The notes beneath the pieces were generated by a model that searched no databases, was not told where the DNA came from, and saw only the letters and a program-made list of their open reading frames with translations. A stretch of DNA of 64,000 bases, taken from positions 677,501-741,500 of the forward strand of contig CP058414.1 in assembly GCA_013391845.1 (NCBI GenBank). Direction: 5' to 3'. Below are positions 49,027-59,133 of this stretch, piece after piece. This DNA is from Pseudoalteromonas shioyasakiensis (GTDB lineage: Bacteria; Pseudomonadota; Gammaproteobacteria; Enterobacterales; Alteromonadaceae). Positions within the stretch are counted from its first letter, which is position 1; every line of letters starts with the position of its first letter. Made by a program: the position numbers and the translations under genes.

Positions 49027-49725
49027 ATGATGGAAAAATTTAACGATATTTATCAGCGAGCCGTATCTCGAAAGGGTAGCGAAGACATGCTGCGTGCACT
49101 GCTATCAAACCCGCTCGATGATACTGATATTGCCAAAATGCATGATGATTTATGGTTAGAAGAGTTTACTCGTAAAATCTTTCAAAGTGGTTTTTATTGG
49201 TCAGTTATTAACAATAAATGGGCTGGTTTTTGCGAAGTGTTTTGGGATTTTAGCATTGAAAAATTGTTAATGATGCCGCCGGATATGCTCGAGCAAAAAG
49301 CCAGTGATGAACGAATTGTTCGTAATTTTAAAAAAGTACAAACAATCCCTGAAAATGCGTATATGATCCATGAAGTCGCGGAGAAACATGGCAGCTTTAG
49401 TCAGTTTATTGCTGACTGGCCAAGTGATAATATTATTGGGTTATGGGCTTATCTCAAAAAGCATGGTGCACGTTTAGGCGGGAATACTGGCCCATACGCT
49501 TTACGGGCGCTAGGTAAAGATACCTTCTTGCTTTCTCGTGATGTAGAAGCCTACTTGCGTGCCCACGAGTTGATAGACGGTGGCTTACAAACTAAAAAGT
49601 CACTACAGTCAGCGCAAAACTTCTTCAATGAATTACAACAGCAAAGTGGCTATAGTCTGCAGGCACTTAGTCAGCTTGTTGCCTATGGTGTAGGTGATAA
49701 CCGCGTAGGTGTAGCAACGCGTTAA
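49027..49725 (+). CDS. tag: DNA-3-methyladenine glycosylase I family protein
   Basis: A 232-residue helix-hairpin-helix DNA glycosylase of the Tag superfamily, removing 3-methyladenine from DNA. WAGFCEVFWDFSIEKL near residue 65 and NTGPYALRALGKDTFLLSRDVEAYLRAH near 155-182 fit the family, although the E. coli zinc-binding Cys/His pattern at the N terminus is not evident. It could therefore be a divergent Tag-like enzyme. It starts 8 bp before selO in an apparent operon, and the ATG at 49030 is an equal start choice. Confidence 0.75.
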   Translation: MMEKFNDIYQRAVSRKGSEDMLRALLSNPLDDTDIAKMHDDLWLEEFTRKIFQSGFYWSVINNKWAGFCEVFWDFSIEKLLMMPPDMLEQKASDERIVRNFKKVQTIPENAYMIHEVAEKHGSFSQFIADWPSDNIIGLWAYLKKHGARLGGNTGPYALRALGKDTFLLSRDVEAYLRAHELIDGGLQTKKSLQSAQNFFNELQQQSGYSLQALSQLVAYGVGDNRVGVATR

Positions 49726-49733
49726 GGAAAATT

Positions 49734-51146
49734 ATGAAACTGCAACCTCGATACACAGACATTAGTGAACTGCTCACGATTGAAGATATGCCTAGTGCTG
49801 TAGCTGAGCCTAAATTGCTACTGTTTAATGATCAGTTAGCTGATAATTTTTCGATTAATCATGACAGCGAGTTTTTAGCTAAATTCTTAACTGGTTCAAC
49901 AATAAGTAACGACGTTGCACCAGTTGCACTTGGTTACTCAGGTCATCAATTTGGTCATTTTTCACCGCGTCTGGGTGATGGCAGAGCACATTTACTTGGT
50001 GCTATTGCAGATCAAGATGGCACATTGTGGGACTTACAGCTAAAAGGCGCTGGCGCAACTGTATTTTCTCGTGGTGGTGATGGTCGCTGTGCAATTGGTC
50101 CTGCGGTGCGAGAATATATTATGAGTGAAGCTCTTAATGCTCTAGGTATTGCTACTACACGTTGTTTAGCAGTCGTTGCTACCGGTGAAACCGTATATCG
50201 CCAACCGCCTCGTACAGGCGCCGTAGTTACTCGTTTAGCTAAAAGTCATATTCGTGTCGGCTCATTTCAATACTTAGCAACGCAAGGGGATATTGAAGGG
50301 CTAGAAAAGCTGGTCGATTACGCAATTAATTGTCATTTCTCTGAAATTAGCAGTGCTGGTGAGCAACGCTACATTGAGTTTTTAACTGCTGTATTAGATA
50401 AACAAGTTGAGCTGGTCGTAAGTTGGATGCGAGTTGGCTTTATACATGGTGTAATGAATACCGACAACACTTTGATTAGTGGTGAAACTATCGATTATGG
50501 CCCATGTGCGATGATGAACCAGTTTGACCTAGACACGGTGTTCAGTTCGATTGATCACCAAGGGCGCTATTCATTTGGTAATCAGCCCAATATTGCCAAT
50601 TGGAATGTTGCGCGTTTAGCTGAAAGCTTGATTCCTTTATTTGATGAGCAAGATGGTGCCGTAGAAAAACTTTCGTCGGTTGTGAATGGTTTTGCTGATA
50701 AATTTAATGATGCATTTAATGCTATGTGGCAGCAGAAATTAGGGTTAGCAGGTCAGCAAGAAGGTGATCATGTTTTGGTTTCAGAATTACTTGCTTTAAT
50801 GAAGCAGCATCAACTTGATTATACCAATACATTTAATGCACTCACTGAATCTTTAGTAAGTGATTTTACTGTGGATTATAGGTTGAAAGGGTGGGTTTTA
50901 AAGTGGAAGCTAAGAACAACTGCTGAAAGTTACAGCGTCATGAGAGCCGTTAATCCTGCAGTCATCCCGCGTAATCATAATATAGAAAGCATAATAGCTG
51001 AATTTGAAAAAGCAGGTAGTAGCTTATTATTAAATGATTTTCTTGAAGTGATTTCAGAGCCATACACATACTTTAAAGAACATCAAAGTTGGTACGAGTT
51101 GCCAAGTGATGGTGACAAAAACTATCAAACTTTCTGTGGCACATAA
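49734..51146 (+). CDS. selO: SelO protein AMPylase (YdiU family)
   Basis: A 470-residue pseudokinase-fold enzyme that transfers AMP from ATP to Ser, Thr or Tyr of proteins. Family marks are YSGHQFGHFSPRLGDGRAHLLGA (about 69-91), DLQLKGAGATVFSRGGDGRCAIGPAVRE (about 102-130), the active-site HGVMNTDNT, and DYGPCAMMNQFD. The C terminus ends in FCGT, near where many homologs carry a redox Cys or selenocysteine. It may guard redox homeostasis. Downstream of tag. Confidence 0.9.
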   Translation: MKLQPRYTDISELLTIEDMPSAVAEPKLLLFNDQLADNFSINHDSEFLAKFLTGSTISNDVAPVALGYSGHQFGHFSPRLGDGRAHLLGAIADQDGTLWDLQLKGAGATVFSRGGDGRCAIGPAVREYIMSEALNALGIATTRCLAVVATGETVYRQPPRTGAVVTRLAKSHIRVGSFQYLATQGDIEGLEKLVDYAINCHFSEISSAGEQRYIEFLTAVLDKQVELVVSWMRVGFIHGVMNTDNTLISGETIDYGPCAMMNQFDLDTVFSSIDHQGRYSFGNQPNIANWNVARLAESLIPLFDEQDGAVEKLSSVVNGFADKFNDAFNAMWQQKLGLAGQQEGDHVLVSELLALMKQHQLDYTNTFNALTESLVSDFTVDYRLKGWVLKWKLRTTAESYSVMRAVNPAVIPRNHNIESIIAEFEKAGSSLLLNDFLEVISEPYTYFKEHQSWYELPSDGDKNYQTFCGT

Positions 51147-51471
51147 ATGATAGTTACACCTCTGAAAGAAAAAAGTTATTTATCGCTTTAAAATGTTCGT
51201 AGATTGAGCAGGACATTGACTGGTGATATCATTGATTTAAAGTAAATTATTGCTTTAAGTGGTGTTACACTACTATGCTGGTAGTTTGAAAGTTTTAATT
51301 AGTATAAATTGCCACTGAATAGATTACTTTTATTAATAGTAAAGTATTAGTAAATATAAAGTATAGCTGTTTATAAAATTTCATTAAATTAGTTTTTAAG
51401 CTGCTATATAGTTTTAAGTACTCGAAATACATTAGCTTCAATAGCTTTATTGTGAAAATGGGAAGGAAATA
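51147..51471. other. A/T-rich intergenic region before the first OmpA-type gene
   Basis: 325 bp without a plausible gene. It must hold the promoter of the outer-membrane protein gene. I could not pick out a confident -35/-10 pair or operator. The ribosome-binding site GGAAGGAAATA precedes the ATG at 51472. Confidence 0.5.
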
Positions 51472-52530
51472 ATGAAACTAAAATCACTTACTATTGCGTT
51501 AGCACTTGCTGCAACTAGTACAACAGGCTTCGCTGCCGAAAAAGAAGGTTTTTATATTGGCGCATTCGGCGATTACTATGATAACTCTTGGGAAAATGTT
51601 CGCGATTATCCGCCAGGTGGATTAAATGTAGATGATTCAACTGGATGGGGTCTGGAATTAGGTTATCGTTTTAGCGATTATTGGAGCGCTCGTTTAGAGT
51701 ACGCTGATATGGACTTCGATTGGAATGCAGAGCTTAATGATGGCACATCTGTAAGTGGTTCAGAAAGCGGCAAGCGCTACGGTATCGATGCGCTATACCA
51801 TTTAGGTGGCGGCCCTTTCTACGGTATTTTCGGTCTTAAAAATCTGGATGCAGTTGACGAAGATCTAATGTTCGCAAACGTAGGTGCTGGTTACCAGCAC
51901 TACTTCACAGATAACTTTGCTTTTAATGCTGAAACATCTTTATACCAAGGTCTTGATCGTGGTTATACAGATGTTGGTGCTAAACTGGGTATTAGCTATA
52001 TCTTTGGCGATCAAAGTGCGCCTGCTCCGGTAGAGCCTGCACCTGTAGTCGCTGCACCAACTGACAGTGATAATGACGGTGTAATGGATGCAGATGATCA
52101 GTGTGCAAACACACCGATGACTGATGCTGTCGACAGCACTGGTTGTACTCTATATGAAGAAAAAGAGGCAACTATAACTTTACTAGTTACGTTCCCGCAT
52201 GACGTTGCAGAAGTACCTAATCAATACTTTAGCGACATTGCAGATGTTGCAGCCTTTATGAAAGAAAATGAAGGTACTTCAGTAGTACTTGAAGGGCATG
52301 CATCAGCAGTTGGTGACGCTGATTACAACATGATGCTTTCTGAAAAGCGTGCTAAAGATGTTGCTGAAGAGCTAGTTAAAGACGGCATTTCTTCAGATAG
52401 AATCTCTACGGTTGGCTATGGTGAAGAGCGTTTGAAAAATAAAGCGTATACACTTGAGGCACATGCAGAGAATCGTCGCGTAGAAGCTCAAATCACGAGC
52501 GTTGAAAAAGTTAAAGTACTTCGTAAGTAA
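51472..52530 (+). CDS. OmpA-family outer-membrane protein, copy 1
   Basis: 352 residues with a signal peptide ending GFAA near 22. The N-terminal 8-strand barrel (about 25-180) starts FYIGAFGDYYDNSWENV. A short Ala/Pro linker is followed by a calcium-binding type-3 repeat (DSDNDGVMDADDQC, about 197-210). The C-terminal OmpA-like peptidoglycan-binding domain (about 235-350) carries YNMMLSEKRAKDV. It links the outer membrane to the cell wall. It is one of a tandem pair, with its own terminator. Confidence 0.9.
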   Translation: MKLKSLTIALALAATSTTGFAAEKEGFYIGAFGDYYDNSWENVRDYPPGGLNVDDSTGWGLELGYRFSDYWSARLEYADMDFDWNAELNDGTSVSGSESGKRYGIDALYHLGGGPFYGIFGLKNLDAVDEDLMFANVGAGYQHYFTDNFAFNAETSLYQGLDRGYTDVGAKLGISYIFGDQSAPAPVEPAPVVAAPTDSDNDGVMDADDQCANTPMTDAVDSTGCTLYEEKEATITLLVTFPHDVAEVPNQYFSDIADVAAFMKENEGTSVVLEGHASAVGDADYNMMLSEKRAKDVAEELVKDGISSDRISTVGYGEERLKNKAYTLEAHAENRRVEAQITSVEKVKVLRK

Positions 52531-52581
52531 GTTATTATATTTAAGGTAGAAATTCCTTATTTAATTAATAATATATAACTA

Positions 52582-52617
52582 GGGCCGGACTAATTTTATT
52601 AGTCCGGCCTTTTTTTG
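52582..52617 (+). terminator. Intrinsic terminator of OmpA copy 1
   Basis: GGGCCGGACTAAT and ATTAGTCCGGCCT form a long stem around TTT, followed by T7. Confidence 0.92.
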
Positions 52618-52982
52618 AATGAAATTCAATATTTACTTTCCTAAGAAACAAGTTAATCTTAATTTGTACCAATTTTAGATGTAATAACCATCATATATTG
52701 ATATGAATCACCTAATCAAAGTTCAAATTATTGTAGTATGGTGTTTAATCACCTTGTTGAATTATTATTAGGTTATATAATTATTTTTAATGACGTGTAA
52801 TTTGCACCAGTCCGACATGGATTATTAAGGTGCTTTATGTCGCTGTATTTAGTTGATGCTATGGAATTATAAAAATTTACTAGTTGTTTGAGTTTATTAA
52901 GTTTGGATTAATTACTCATCACCTATCTTGACTGAGTGTAGGCTACACTGCCTTTAGTTACTAAAATGGAAGGGAATGAAAC
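52618..52982. other. Intergenic region between the OmpA-type genes
   Basis: 365 bp, A/T-rich, no gene seen. It separates the two copies behind a strong terminator, so copy 2 has its own promoter. A ribosome-binding site GGAAGGGAATG precedes the ATG at 52983. Confidence 0.5.
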
Positions 52983-54053
52983 ATGAAACTAAAATCACTA
53001 ACTATAGCTTTAGCGCTTGCTGCAACAAGTGCTTCAGGTATCGCTGCAGAAAAACAAGGTTTTTATATAGGCGCATTTGGCGATTATTATGATAACTCTT
53101 GGGAAAATATCCGTGACTATCCACCTGGCGGTTTAGATGTAGATGACTCAACTGGGTGGGGTTTGGAATTAGGTTACCGCTTCAGCGATTATTGGAGTGC
53201 TCGTTTAGAATATGCTGATATGGATTTTGACTGGAGCGCTGAAACCACAGCCGGTACCACTGTAAGTGGCTCTGAAAGTGGTAAGCGTTACGGTATTGAT
53301 GGCTTATATCATTTTGGCGGTGGTCCTTTCTACGGTATTTTTGGTTTAAAAAATCTTGATGCTGTTGATGAAGATCTAATGTTTGCTAACGTAGGTGCCG
53401 GTTACCAACATTACTTCACCGATAACTTTGCATTCAACGCTGAAACATCTTTATATCAAGGTCTTGACCGTGGTTACACAGATGTTGGTGCAAAGCTAGG
53501 TCTTAGCTATATATTTGGTGATCAAAGCGCTCCTGCTGAGCCAGTAGAGCCAGCTCCAACTGTTGTTCCTGTAGCTGTTGAGCCAGTAGATAGCGATGGA
53601 GATAATATCCCAGATGCTGATGACCAGTGTGCAAATACACCAATGACAGATGCTGTTGATGGTACTGGTTGTACATTGTATGAAGACCGTGAAGTGTCTA
53701 AGACTTTACTAATCACATTCCCTAACAATACATCTAAAGTATCTCAACAATACTTAGACGATATTGATGCTGCTGCTGCGTTTTTGAAAGAGCACCCAGG
53801 AACAGACGTAGTACTTGAAGGTCACTCTTCGTCAGTAGGTAAAGCTGACTACAACAAGTGGTTATCTAAAAAACGTGCTGATGCTGTTGCTAAGAAACTA
53901 ATTGAAGATGGCATTGACCCAATGCGTCTTACTACTGTTGGTTTAGGTGAAGAGCGTCTTAAAAACCCAGCAAATACGCCAGAAGCTCACGCTGAAAACC
54001 GTCGTGTTGAAGCGAAAGTGACTGTTATTGAGCGTGTTAAAGTAGAGCGTTAA
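52983..54053 (+). CDS. OmpA-family outer-membrane protein, copy 2
   Basis: 356 residues with the same layout as copy 1: signal peptide, 8-strand barrel, Pro/Val linker, type-3 calcium repeat (DSDGDNIPDADDQC) and OmpA C-terminal domain (YNKWLSKKRADAV). The barrel is nearly identical to copy 1, while the linker and the peptidoglycan-binding domain have diverged strongly. The two may be expressed under different conditions. Confidence 0.9.
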   Translation: MKLKSLTIALALAATSASGIAAEKQGFYIGAFGDYYDNSWENIRDYPPGGLDVDDSTGWGLELGYRFSDYWSARLEYADMDFDWSAETTAGTTVSGSESGKRYGIDGLYHFGGGPFYGIFGLKNLDAVDEDLMFANVGAGYQHYFTDNFAFNAETSLYQGLDRGYTDVGAKLGLSYIFGDQSAPAEPVEPAPTVVPVAVEPVDSDGDNIPDADDQCANTPMTDAVDGTGCTLYEDREVSKTLLITFPNNTSKVSQQYLDDIDAAAAFLKEHPGTDVVLEGHSSSVGKADYNKWLSKKRADAVAKKLIEDGIDPMRLTTVGLGEERLKNPANTPEAHAENRRVEAKVTVIERVKVER

Positions 54054-54075
54054 TCTAACCCTTTACGCAAATTTT

Positions 54076-54102
54076 AAAACCCAGCCTAGTGCTGGGTTTT
54101 TT
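54076..54102 (+). terminator. Intrinsic terminator of OmpA copy 2
   Basis: AAAACCCAGC and GCTGGGTTTT pair around CTAGT, followed by TT. Confidence 0.88.
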
Positions 54103-54347
54103 CATTTTAAAGCCCTAGAAATTGATAGATAGGAATGATTCTTAATAAATATTCATTTGAATAGCGTTTTTTTCTAGTACTATTCATGCTATTTATAGTG
54201 AGTATTAAAGCCTCTAACTACAGCATGGATTTTCATCTATACTTAAAAGCTTTATAATTAACCGTCAGAATACTATAAGTACTGGGTCTTAATTGGTATT
54301 TAGCTTACTACTACCGAGTACTTTCACGTCACCAAGAGGGCAATATT

Positions 54348-56946
54348 GTGCTACAAGAATATCGTAAACACGTAGAAGAACGTGCCGCGTTAGGTATCGT
54401 ACCAGCGCCATTAGATGCTCAGCAAACGGCTGATCTTATTGAACTAATCAAAAATCCACCGGCAGGCGAAGAAGAATTTATTGTTGATCTTCTAGTTAAT
54501 CGCGTACCACCAGGTGTTGATGATGCTGCTTACATCAAAGCAGGTTTCTTAGCTGCAGTTGCAAAAGGTGAAGCGAGCTCTCCACTTGTATCAAAAGAAA
54601 AAGCAGCTGAGCTACTTGGTACTATGTTAGGTGGTTACAACATCGCACCTATGATTGATCTTTTAGATGACGAAGCGCTAGCACCAATCGTTGTTAAAGG
54701 TTTATCAAACACATTATTAATGTTCGATGCTTTCTACGATGTAGAAGAAAAAGCGAAAGCAGGTAACGAGTTTGCTAAGCAAGTAATCGAATCTTGGGCA
54801 AATGCTGAGTGGTTTGTAAACAAGCCTGCAGTTGCTGAAAAAATCTCAGTTACAGTATTCAAAGTAACTGGCGAAACAAATACTGATGACCTTTCTCCTG
54901 CACCTGATGCATGGTCACGTCCTGATATTCCACTACATGCTTTAGCAATGCTGAAGAATGAACGTGATGGCATCAATCCTGACAAACCAGGTGAAGTTGG
55001 TCCAATCGCACAGCTAGAAGAGCTTAAAACGAAAGGTTTACCTCTTGCATACGTTGGTGATGTAGTTGGTACGGGTTCTTCTCGTAAATCTGCAACTAAC
55101 TCTGTACTTTGGTTCATGGGTGATGATATTCCTCACGTACCAAACAAACGCGTTGGTGGTGTATGTTTAGGCGGTAAAATCGCTCCTATCTTCTTCAACA
55201 CAATGGAAGACTCTGGTGCGTTACCAATTGAGCTACCTGTTGATGAGCTAAACATGGGTGACCAAATCGATATCTTCCCATACGAAGGTGTTGTTAAGCG
55301 TCACGGTACAGATGAAGTTATCTCTACTTTCTCTCTTAAATCAGACGTAATTCTTGATGAAGTTCGTGCTGGCGGTCGTATTCCACTTATCATCGGTCGT
55401 GGTTTAACTGATAAAGCGCGTGCATCACTAGGTATGGAAGCTGAAGATATCTTCCGTAAGCCAGCTCTTGTAACTGATTCTGGTAAAGGCTTCACATTAG
55501 CTCAGAAGATGGTTGGTAAAGCATGTAACATGCCTGGCGTACGTCCTGGTCAATACTGTGAGCCGAAAATGACAACTGTTGGTTTCGCAAGATACAACAG
55601 GTCCTATGACGCGTGACGAACTTAAAGATCTAGCGTGTTTAGGTTTCTCTGCAGATTTAACAATGCAGTCTTTCTGTCATACGTCAGCTTATCCTAAACC
55701 AATCGACGTAAATACTCACCACACACTTCCTGATTTTATCATGAACCGTGGCGGTGTATCACTACGTCCAGGTGACGGTGTAATCCACTCATGGTTAAAC
55801 CGTATGTTATTACCAGATACAGTAGGTACTGGTGGTGACTCGCATACTCGTTTCCCTCTAGGTATTTCATTCCCTGCGGGTTCTGGTGCGGTAGCATTCG
55901 CAGCAGCAACTGGTGTAATGCCTCTTGATATGCCAGAGTCAATCTTAGTACGTTTCAAAGGTGAAATGCAGCCAGGTATCACATTACGTGACCTAGTTCA
56001 TGCTATCCCTTACTACGGTATCAAAGAAGGACTTCTAACTGTTGAGAAGAAAGGTAAAATCAACGAATTTTCTGGTCGTGTGCTAGAAATCGAAGGTGTT
56101 GAGCACCTAACTGTTGAGCAAGCTTTCGAACTTTCTGATGCGTCAGCTGAACGTTCAGCTGCAGGTTGTACAGTTAAGCTTTCTAAAGAGTCTATCGCTG
56201 AATACCTAGAGTCAAACATCGTAATGCTTAAGTGGATGATCTCTGAAGGTTACGGTGATGTGCGTACTATTGAGCGTCGTATCAATGCAATGCAAGAGTG
56301 GTTAGCTAACCCTGAACTTATGGAAGCTGATGCTGACGCAGAGTACAAACATGTACTTGAAATTGATCTTGCTGACATCAAAGAGCCAATCCTTTGTGCT
56401 CCAAATGATCCTGATGATGCACGTCTTCTTTCAGACGTAACAGGCGAGAAAATCGACGAAGTATTCATCGGTTCTTGTATGACTAACATCGGTCACTTCC
56501 GTGCTGCAGGTAAATTACTAGATGGCTTCAGTGGTCGTATCCCAACTCAACTTTGGGTTGCACCACCAACGAAGATGGATAAAGACCAGCTTACTGACGA
56601 AGGTTATTACGGTATCTTTGGTCGCGTAGGTGCACGTATCGAAACTCCAGGGTGTTCACTATGTATGGGTAACCAAGCACGTGTTGCTGATAAAGCAACT
56701 GTTGTTTCTACCTCTACGCGTAACTTCCCTAACCGTCTAGGTACTGGCGCGAACGTATTCTTAGCATCAGCAGAGCTTGCTGCAGTAGCAGCAATCCTAG
56801 GTAAATTACCTACACCTGCTGAGTACCAAGAGTATGCAGATAAGATCAATGCAACGGCAGCTGATACATATCGTTACCTGAACTTCCACCGTATGCCTCA
56901 ATACACTAAAAAGGCAGACCAAGTAATCGTTCAACAAGCTGTTTAA
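54348..56946 (+). pseudogene. acnB: Aconitate hydratase B / 2-methylisocitrate dehydratase, frameshifted
   Basis: Two adjacent frames together give a complete AcnB of about 865 residues. The first frame (54348-55616, GTG start after AGAGGG) encodes the HEAT-like and swivel domains up to [13 protein letters not shown]. The second (usable from about 55579 to 56946) continues [15 protein letters not shown] and holds the Fe-S cysteines in GSCMTNIGH and GCSLCMGN. Comparison with E. coli AcnB ([12 protein letters not shown]) shows one extra T in GGTTTCG at 55581-55587. The first frame stops at 55614. An ATG at 55606 with AGG upstream could restart translation. Either a real mutation or a sequencing error; both halves look otherwise under selection. 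Confidence 0.88.
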
Positions 56947-56969
56947 TTAGAGATAAATTAAATTGCAAG

Positions 56970-56995
56970 AAAAGCCCGCATTAAGCGGGCTTTTT
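56970..56995 (+). terminator. Intrinsic terminator of acnB
   Basis: AAAGCCCGC and GCGGGCTTT pair around a short A/T loop, followed by a T-rich tract. Confidence 0.9.
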
Positions 56996-57142
56996 ATTTT
57001 AGATAAAATTTCTAAATTACTTGTTTATTCGATCTTAAAACTACATAAACAATCATTGCTGTTTACATAATAACGCAAAAATTTCCTATCAATTGCATTA
57101 AAATCCTCGCCAATATTCTCAACGTATTAAGGCGAGATCTAA

Positions 57143-57775
57143 ATGACTACATTAAACAACCAGAACCTTCTACAACTTCGTTTTGTAAGCCAAACGCATA
57201 TTGACGCAGTAAAACCTTCTTTTGCTAACCTACCTGCGAATCCATACGCAGATGGTGAGTTTCGTAAGCGTCGTTATTCAGTAATTAAAGTTGTTGATGG
57301 AGAATTAAAATTACAACCAACAAAAGCATTCGTGCAAGATGACTCAATTAATACCTTTCAAGGTAATGTTGAGCGTACTTATGAAAATCTAGAAGATAGC
57401 TTATTAGCGACTGTTGGCATGAAGCAAATCGTTAATCAGTTTCGTGATATGACAGGTATTAGCGATGACCGCAATATTGAAATTCACCAATTTAGAATGC
57501 TTGCTATCGACAGCGACACACCTGCTGCGCCTGAAGGTGTTCACCAAGATGGTTTTGATCACGTTTGTGTATGTGGTGTATCACATGAAAACCTAGAAGG
57601 TGGTGAGCTACTTGTTTATGAGCACCAACAAGCTGAGCCATGTTTCAAAATGGAAATTAAGGACGGCATGTTTGCGCTTATTAATGACCGTGAAGTATGG
57701 CATAACGCAACCCCAATGAATAAATTAGACGCAAGCAAAGAAGGTTACCTTGATTGCTTCGTACTAACTGCGTAA
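57143..57775 (+). CDS. 2-oxoglutarate-Fe(II) dioxygenase family protein
   Basis: A 210-residue cupin-fold oxygenase of the 2OG-Fe_Oxy_2 type, the family that includes Bacillus L-isoleucine 4-hydroxylase. The iron triad is H134 and D136 (HQDGFDH) and H187 (VWHNATP). GGELLVYEHQQ lies between them as in the family. It probably hydroxylates a free amino acid. It is 9 bp upstream of a PLP enzyme gene, so the pair forms an operon and the two may act in sequence. Confidence 0.85.
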   Translation: MTTLNNQNLLQLRFVSQTHIDAVKPSFANLPANPYADGEFRKRRYSVIKVVDGELKLQPTKAFVQDDSINTFQGNVERTYENLEDSLLATVGMKQIVNQFRDMTGISDDRNIEIHQFRMLAIDSDTPAAPEGVHQDGFDHVCVCGVSHENLEGGELLVYEHQQAEPCFKMEIKDGMFALINDREVWHNATPMNKLDASKEGYLDCFVLTA

Positions 57776-57784
57776 GGGTATATC

Positions 57785-59023
57785 ATGAACTTAACGCAAT
57801 TACGTCGCCAATTCCCTGCGCTTATGCAACAAGTTGCCGGTCAGTCACCGATTTTCCTTGATGGCCCGGGTGGCTCTCAAGTGCCACAGTCAGTTTTAAG
57901 TGCCATGACTGCTTATTTGGGTTACTACAACTCAAACTTAGGCGGTGCATTTTTCTCAAGTGACAAAACAGTAGAGTTAATGGCAAACGCTCGCCAAGCT
58001 GCAGCCGACTTATTAAATGCGCCATCTAAAGAGCAAATCGTGTTTGGTGCAAACATGACAAGCTTAACGTTTAGCTTTAGCCGTGCAATCTCGCGCGATT
58101 GGACTGCAGGTGATGAAATTATCGTCACCAATGCTGATCACTTCTCAAATGTATCATCTTGGCAGCAAGCTGCTGAAGATAAAGGTGCTACTGTAAAAAC
58201 TGCCCTTATCAACGAAGCTGATTGCAGCTTAGATATGGCACACTTGGAAAGCCTTTTATCTAACAAAACAAAGCTTGTTGCAGTGACATATGCATCGAAC
58301 ACTACTGGCTCAATTAATGATATTAAACGCATTGTTGAGCTTGCTCATGCGGTTGGTGCGTTAGTTTATGTTGATGCCGTTCATTACGCACCTCATGAGC
58401 TTGTGGATGTACAAGCACTTGATTGCGACTTCTTAGCCTGCTCTGCATACAAGTTCTTTGGCCCTCACCTTGGTATTGTATATGGCAAACGTGAGCACCT
58501 AGAAGGTTTCAGGCCATATAAAGTTGAGCCTGCAAAAGATGTTGCGCCAGGTCGCTGGGAAACTGGAACACAAAGCTTTGAAGCATTGGCTGGCTTAATT
58601 GCTGCTGTGGACTACATTGCTGCAATTAGTGAGCTTGATGATAGTCACTCACGCCGAGATAAATTAGCTGCTGCATTTGCTATCACTAAACAACACGAAA
58701 TGGCATTAAGTAAGCATTTCTTAACGCGTTTGGCTGATTATCCGCGTATCAAGTTGTTCGGTATTGATGCTTTAGATCGTTTATCTGAGCGTACACCGAC
58801 TTTTGCACTAACTTTTGCAGACATTGAGCCACGTATTGTTTCTGAGTTTTTAGGTAAGCAGCACATTTGTGTGTGGGATGGTAACTTCTATGCCCAAGGC
58901 TTATGTAAGCAGCTAGGGGTATTAGAAACCGGCGGCGTAGTTCGCATTGGTTGTATGCACTACAACACTATTGAAGAGCTCGATAAAGTTTTTGATTTAT
59001 TTGATCAATTACTAGCAGATTAA
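57785..59023 (+). CDS. Cysteine-desulfurase-like PLP enzyme (class V aminotransferase fold)
   Basis: A 412-residue PLP enzyme. The cofactor lysine is K223 in SAYKFFGPH; IFLDGPGGSQVP (about 23-34) and VTYASNTTGSIND (about 167-179) are typical of cysteine-desulfurase-like proteins. It is not IscS or SufS: it lacks the usual housekeeping context and the recognisable sulfur-transfer loop. It pairs with a 2-oxoglutarate dioxygenase and may act on the hydroxylated amino acid as a lyase or aminotransferase. Confidence 0.83.
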   Translation: MNLTQLRRQFPALMQQVAGQSPIFLDGPGGSQVPQSVLSAMTAYLGYYNSNLGGAFFSSDKTVELMANARQAAADLLNAPSKEQIVFGANMTSLTFSFSRAISRDWTAGDEIIVTNADHFSNVSSWQQAAEDKGATVKTALINEADCSLDMAHLESLLSNKTKLVAVTYASNTTGSINDIKRIVELAHAVGALVYVDAVHYAPHELVDVQALDCDFLACSAYKFFGPHLGIVYGKREHLEGFRPYKVEPAKDVAPGRWETGTQSFEALAGLIAAVDYIAAISELDDSHSRRDKLAAAFAITKQHEMALSKHFLTRLADYPRIKLFGIDALDRLSERTPTFALTFADIEPRIVSEFLGKQHICVWDGNFYAQGLCKQLGVLETGGVVRIGCMHYNTIEELDKVFDLFDQLLAD

Positions 59024-59055
59024 AGCCGAGCTTTTAGCTTCAAACCTTAAGTTAT

Positions 59056-59081
59056 AAGCAGCCCTAGTAGGCTGCTTTTTT
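59056..59081 (+). terminator. Intrinsic terminator of the dioxygenase-PLP operon
   Basis: AGCAGCC and GGCTGCT pair around CTAGTA, followed by T6. Confidence 0.88.
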
Positions 59082-59133
59082 ATGGGGGGAGATCTACAGA
59101 GCAGTCAGTTACTTATAGTTTAAGTTGTTACAG

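Noticed and set aside
55570..55616. Programmed +1 frameshift in acnB
   Set aside because: There is no slippery codon next to a stop (the stop is 30 bases away) and no recoding signal was seen. A plain insertion or sequencing error is more likely.
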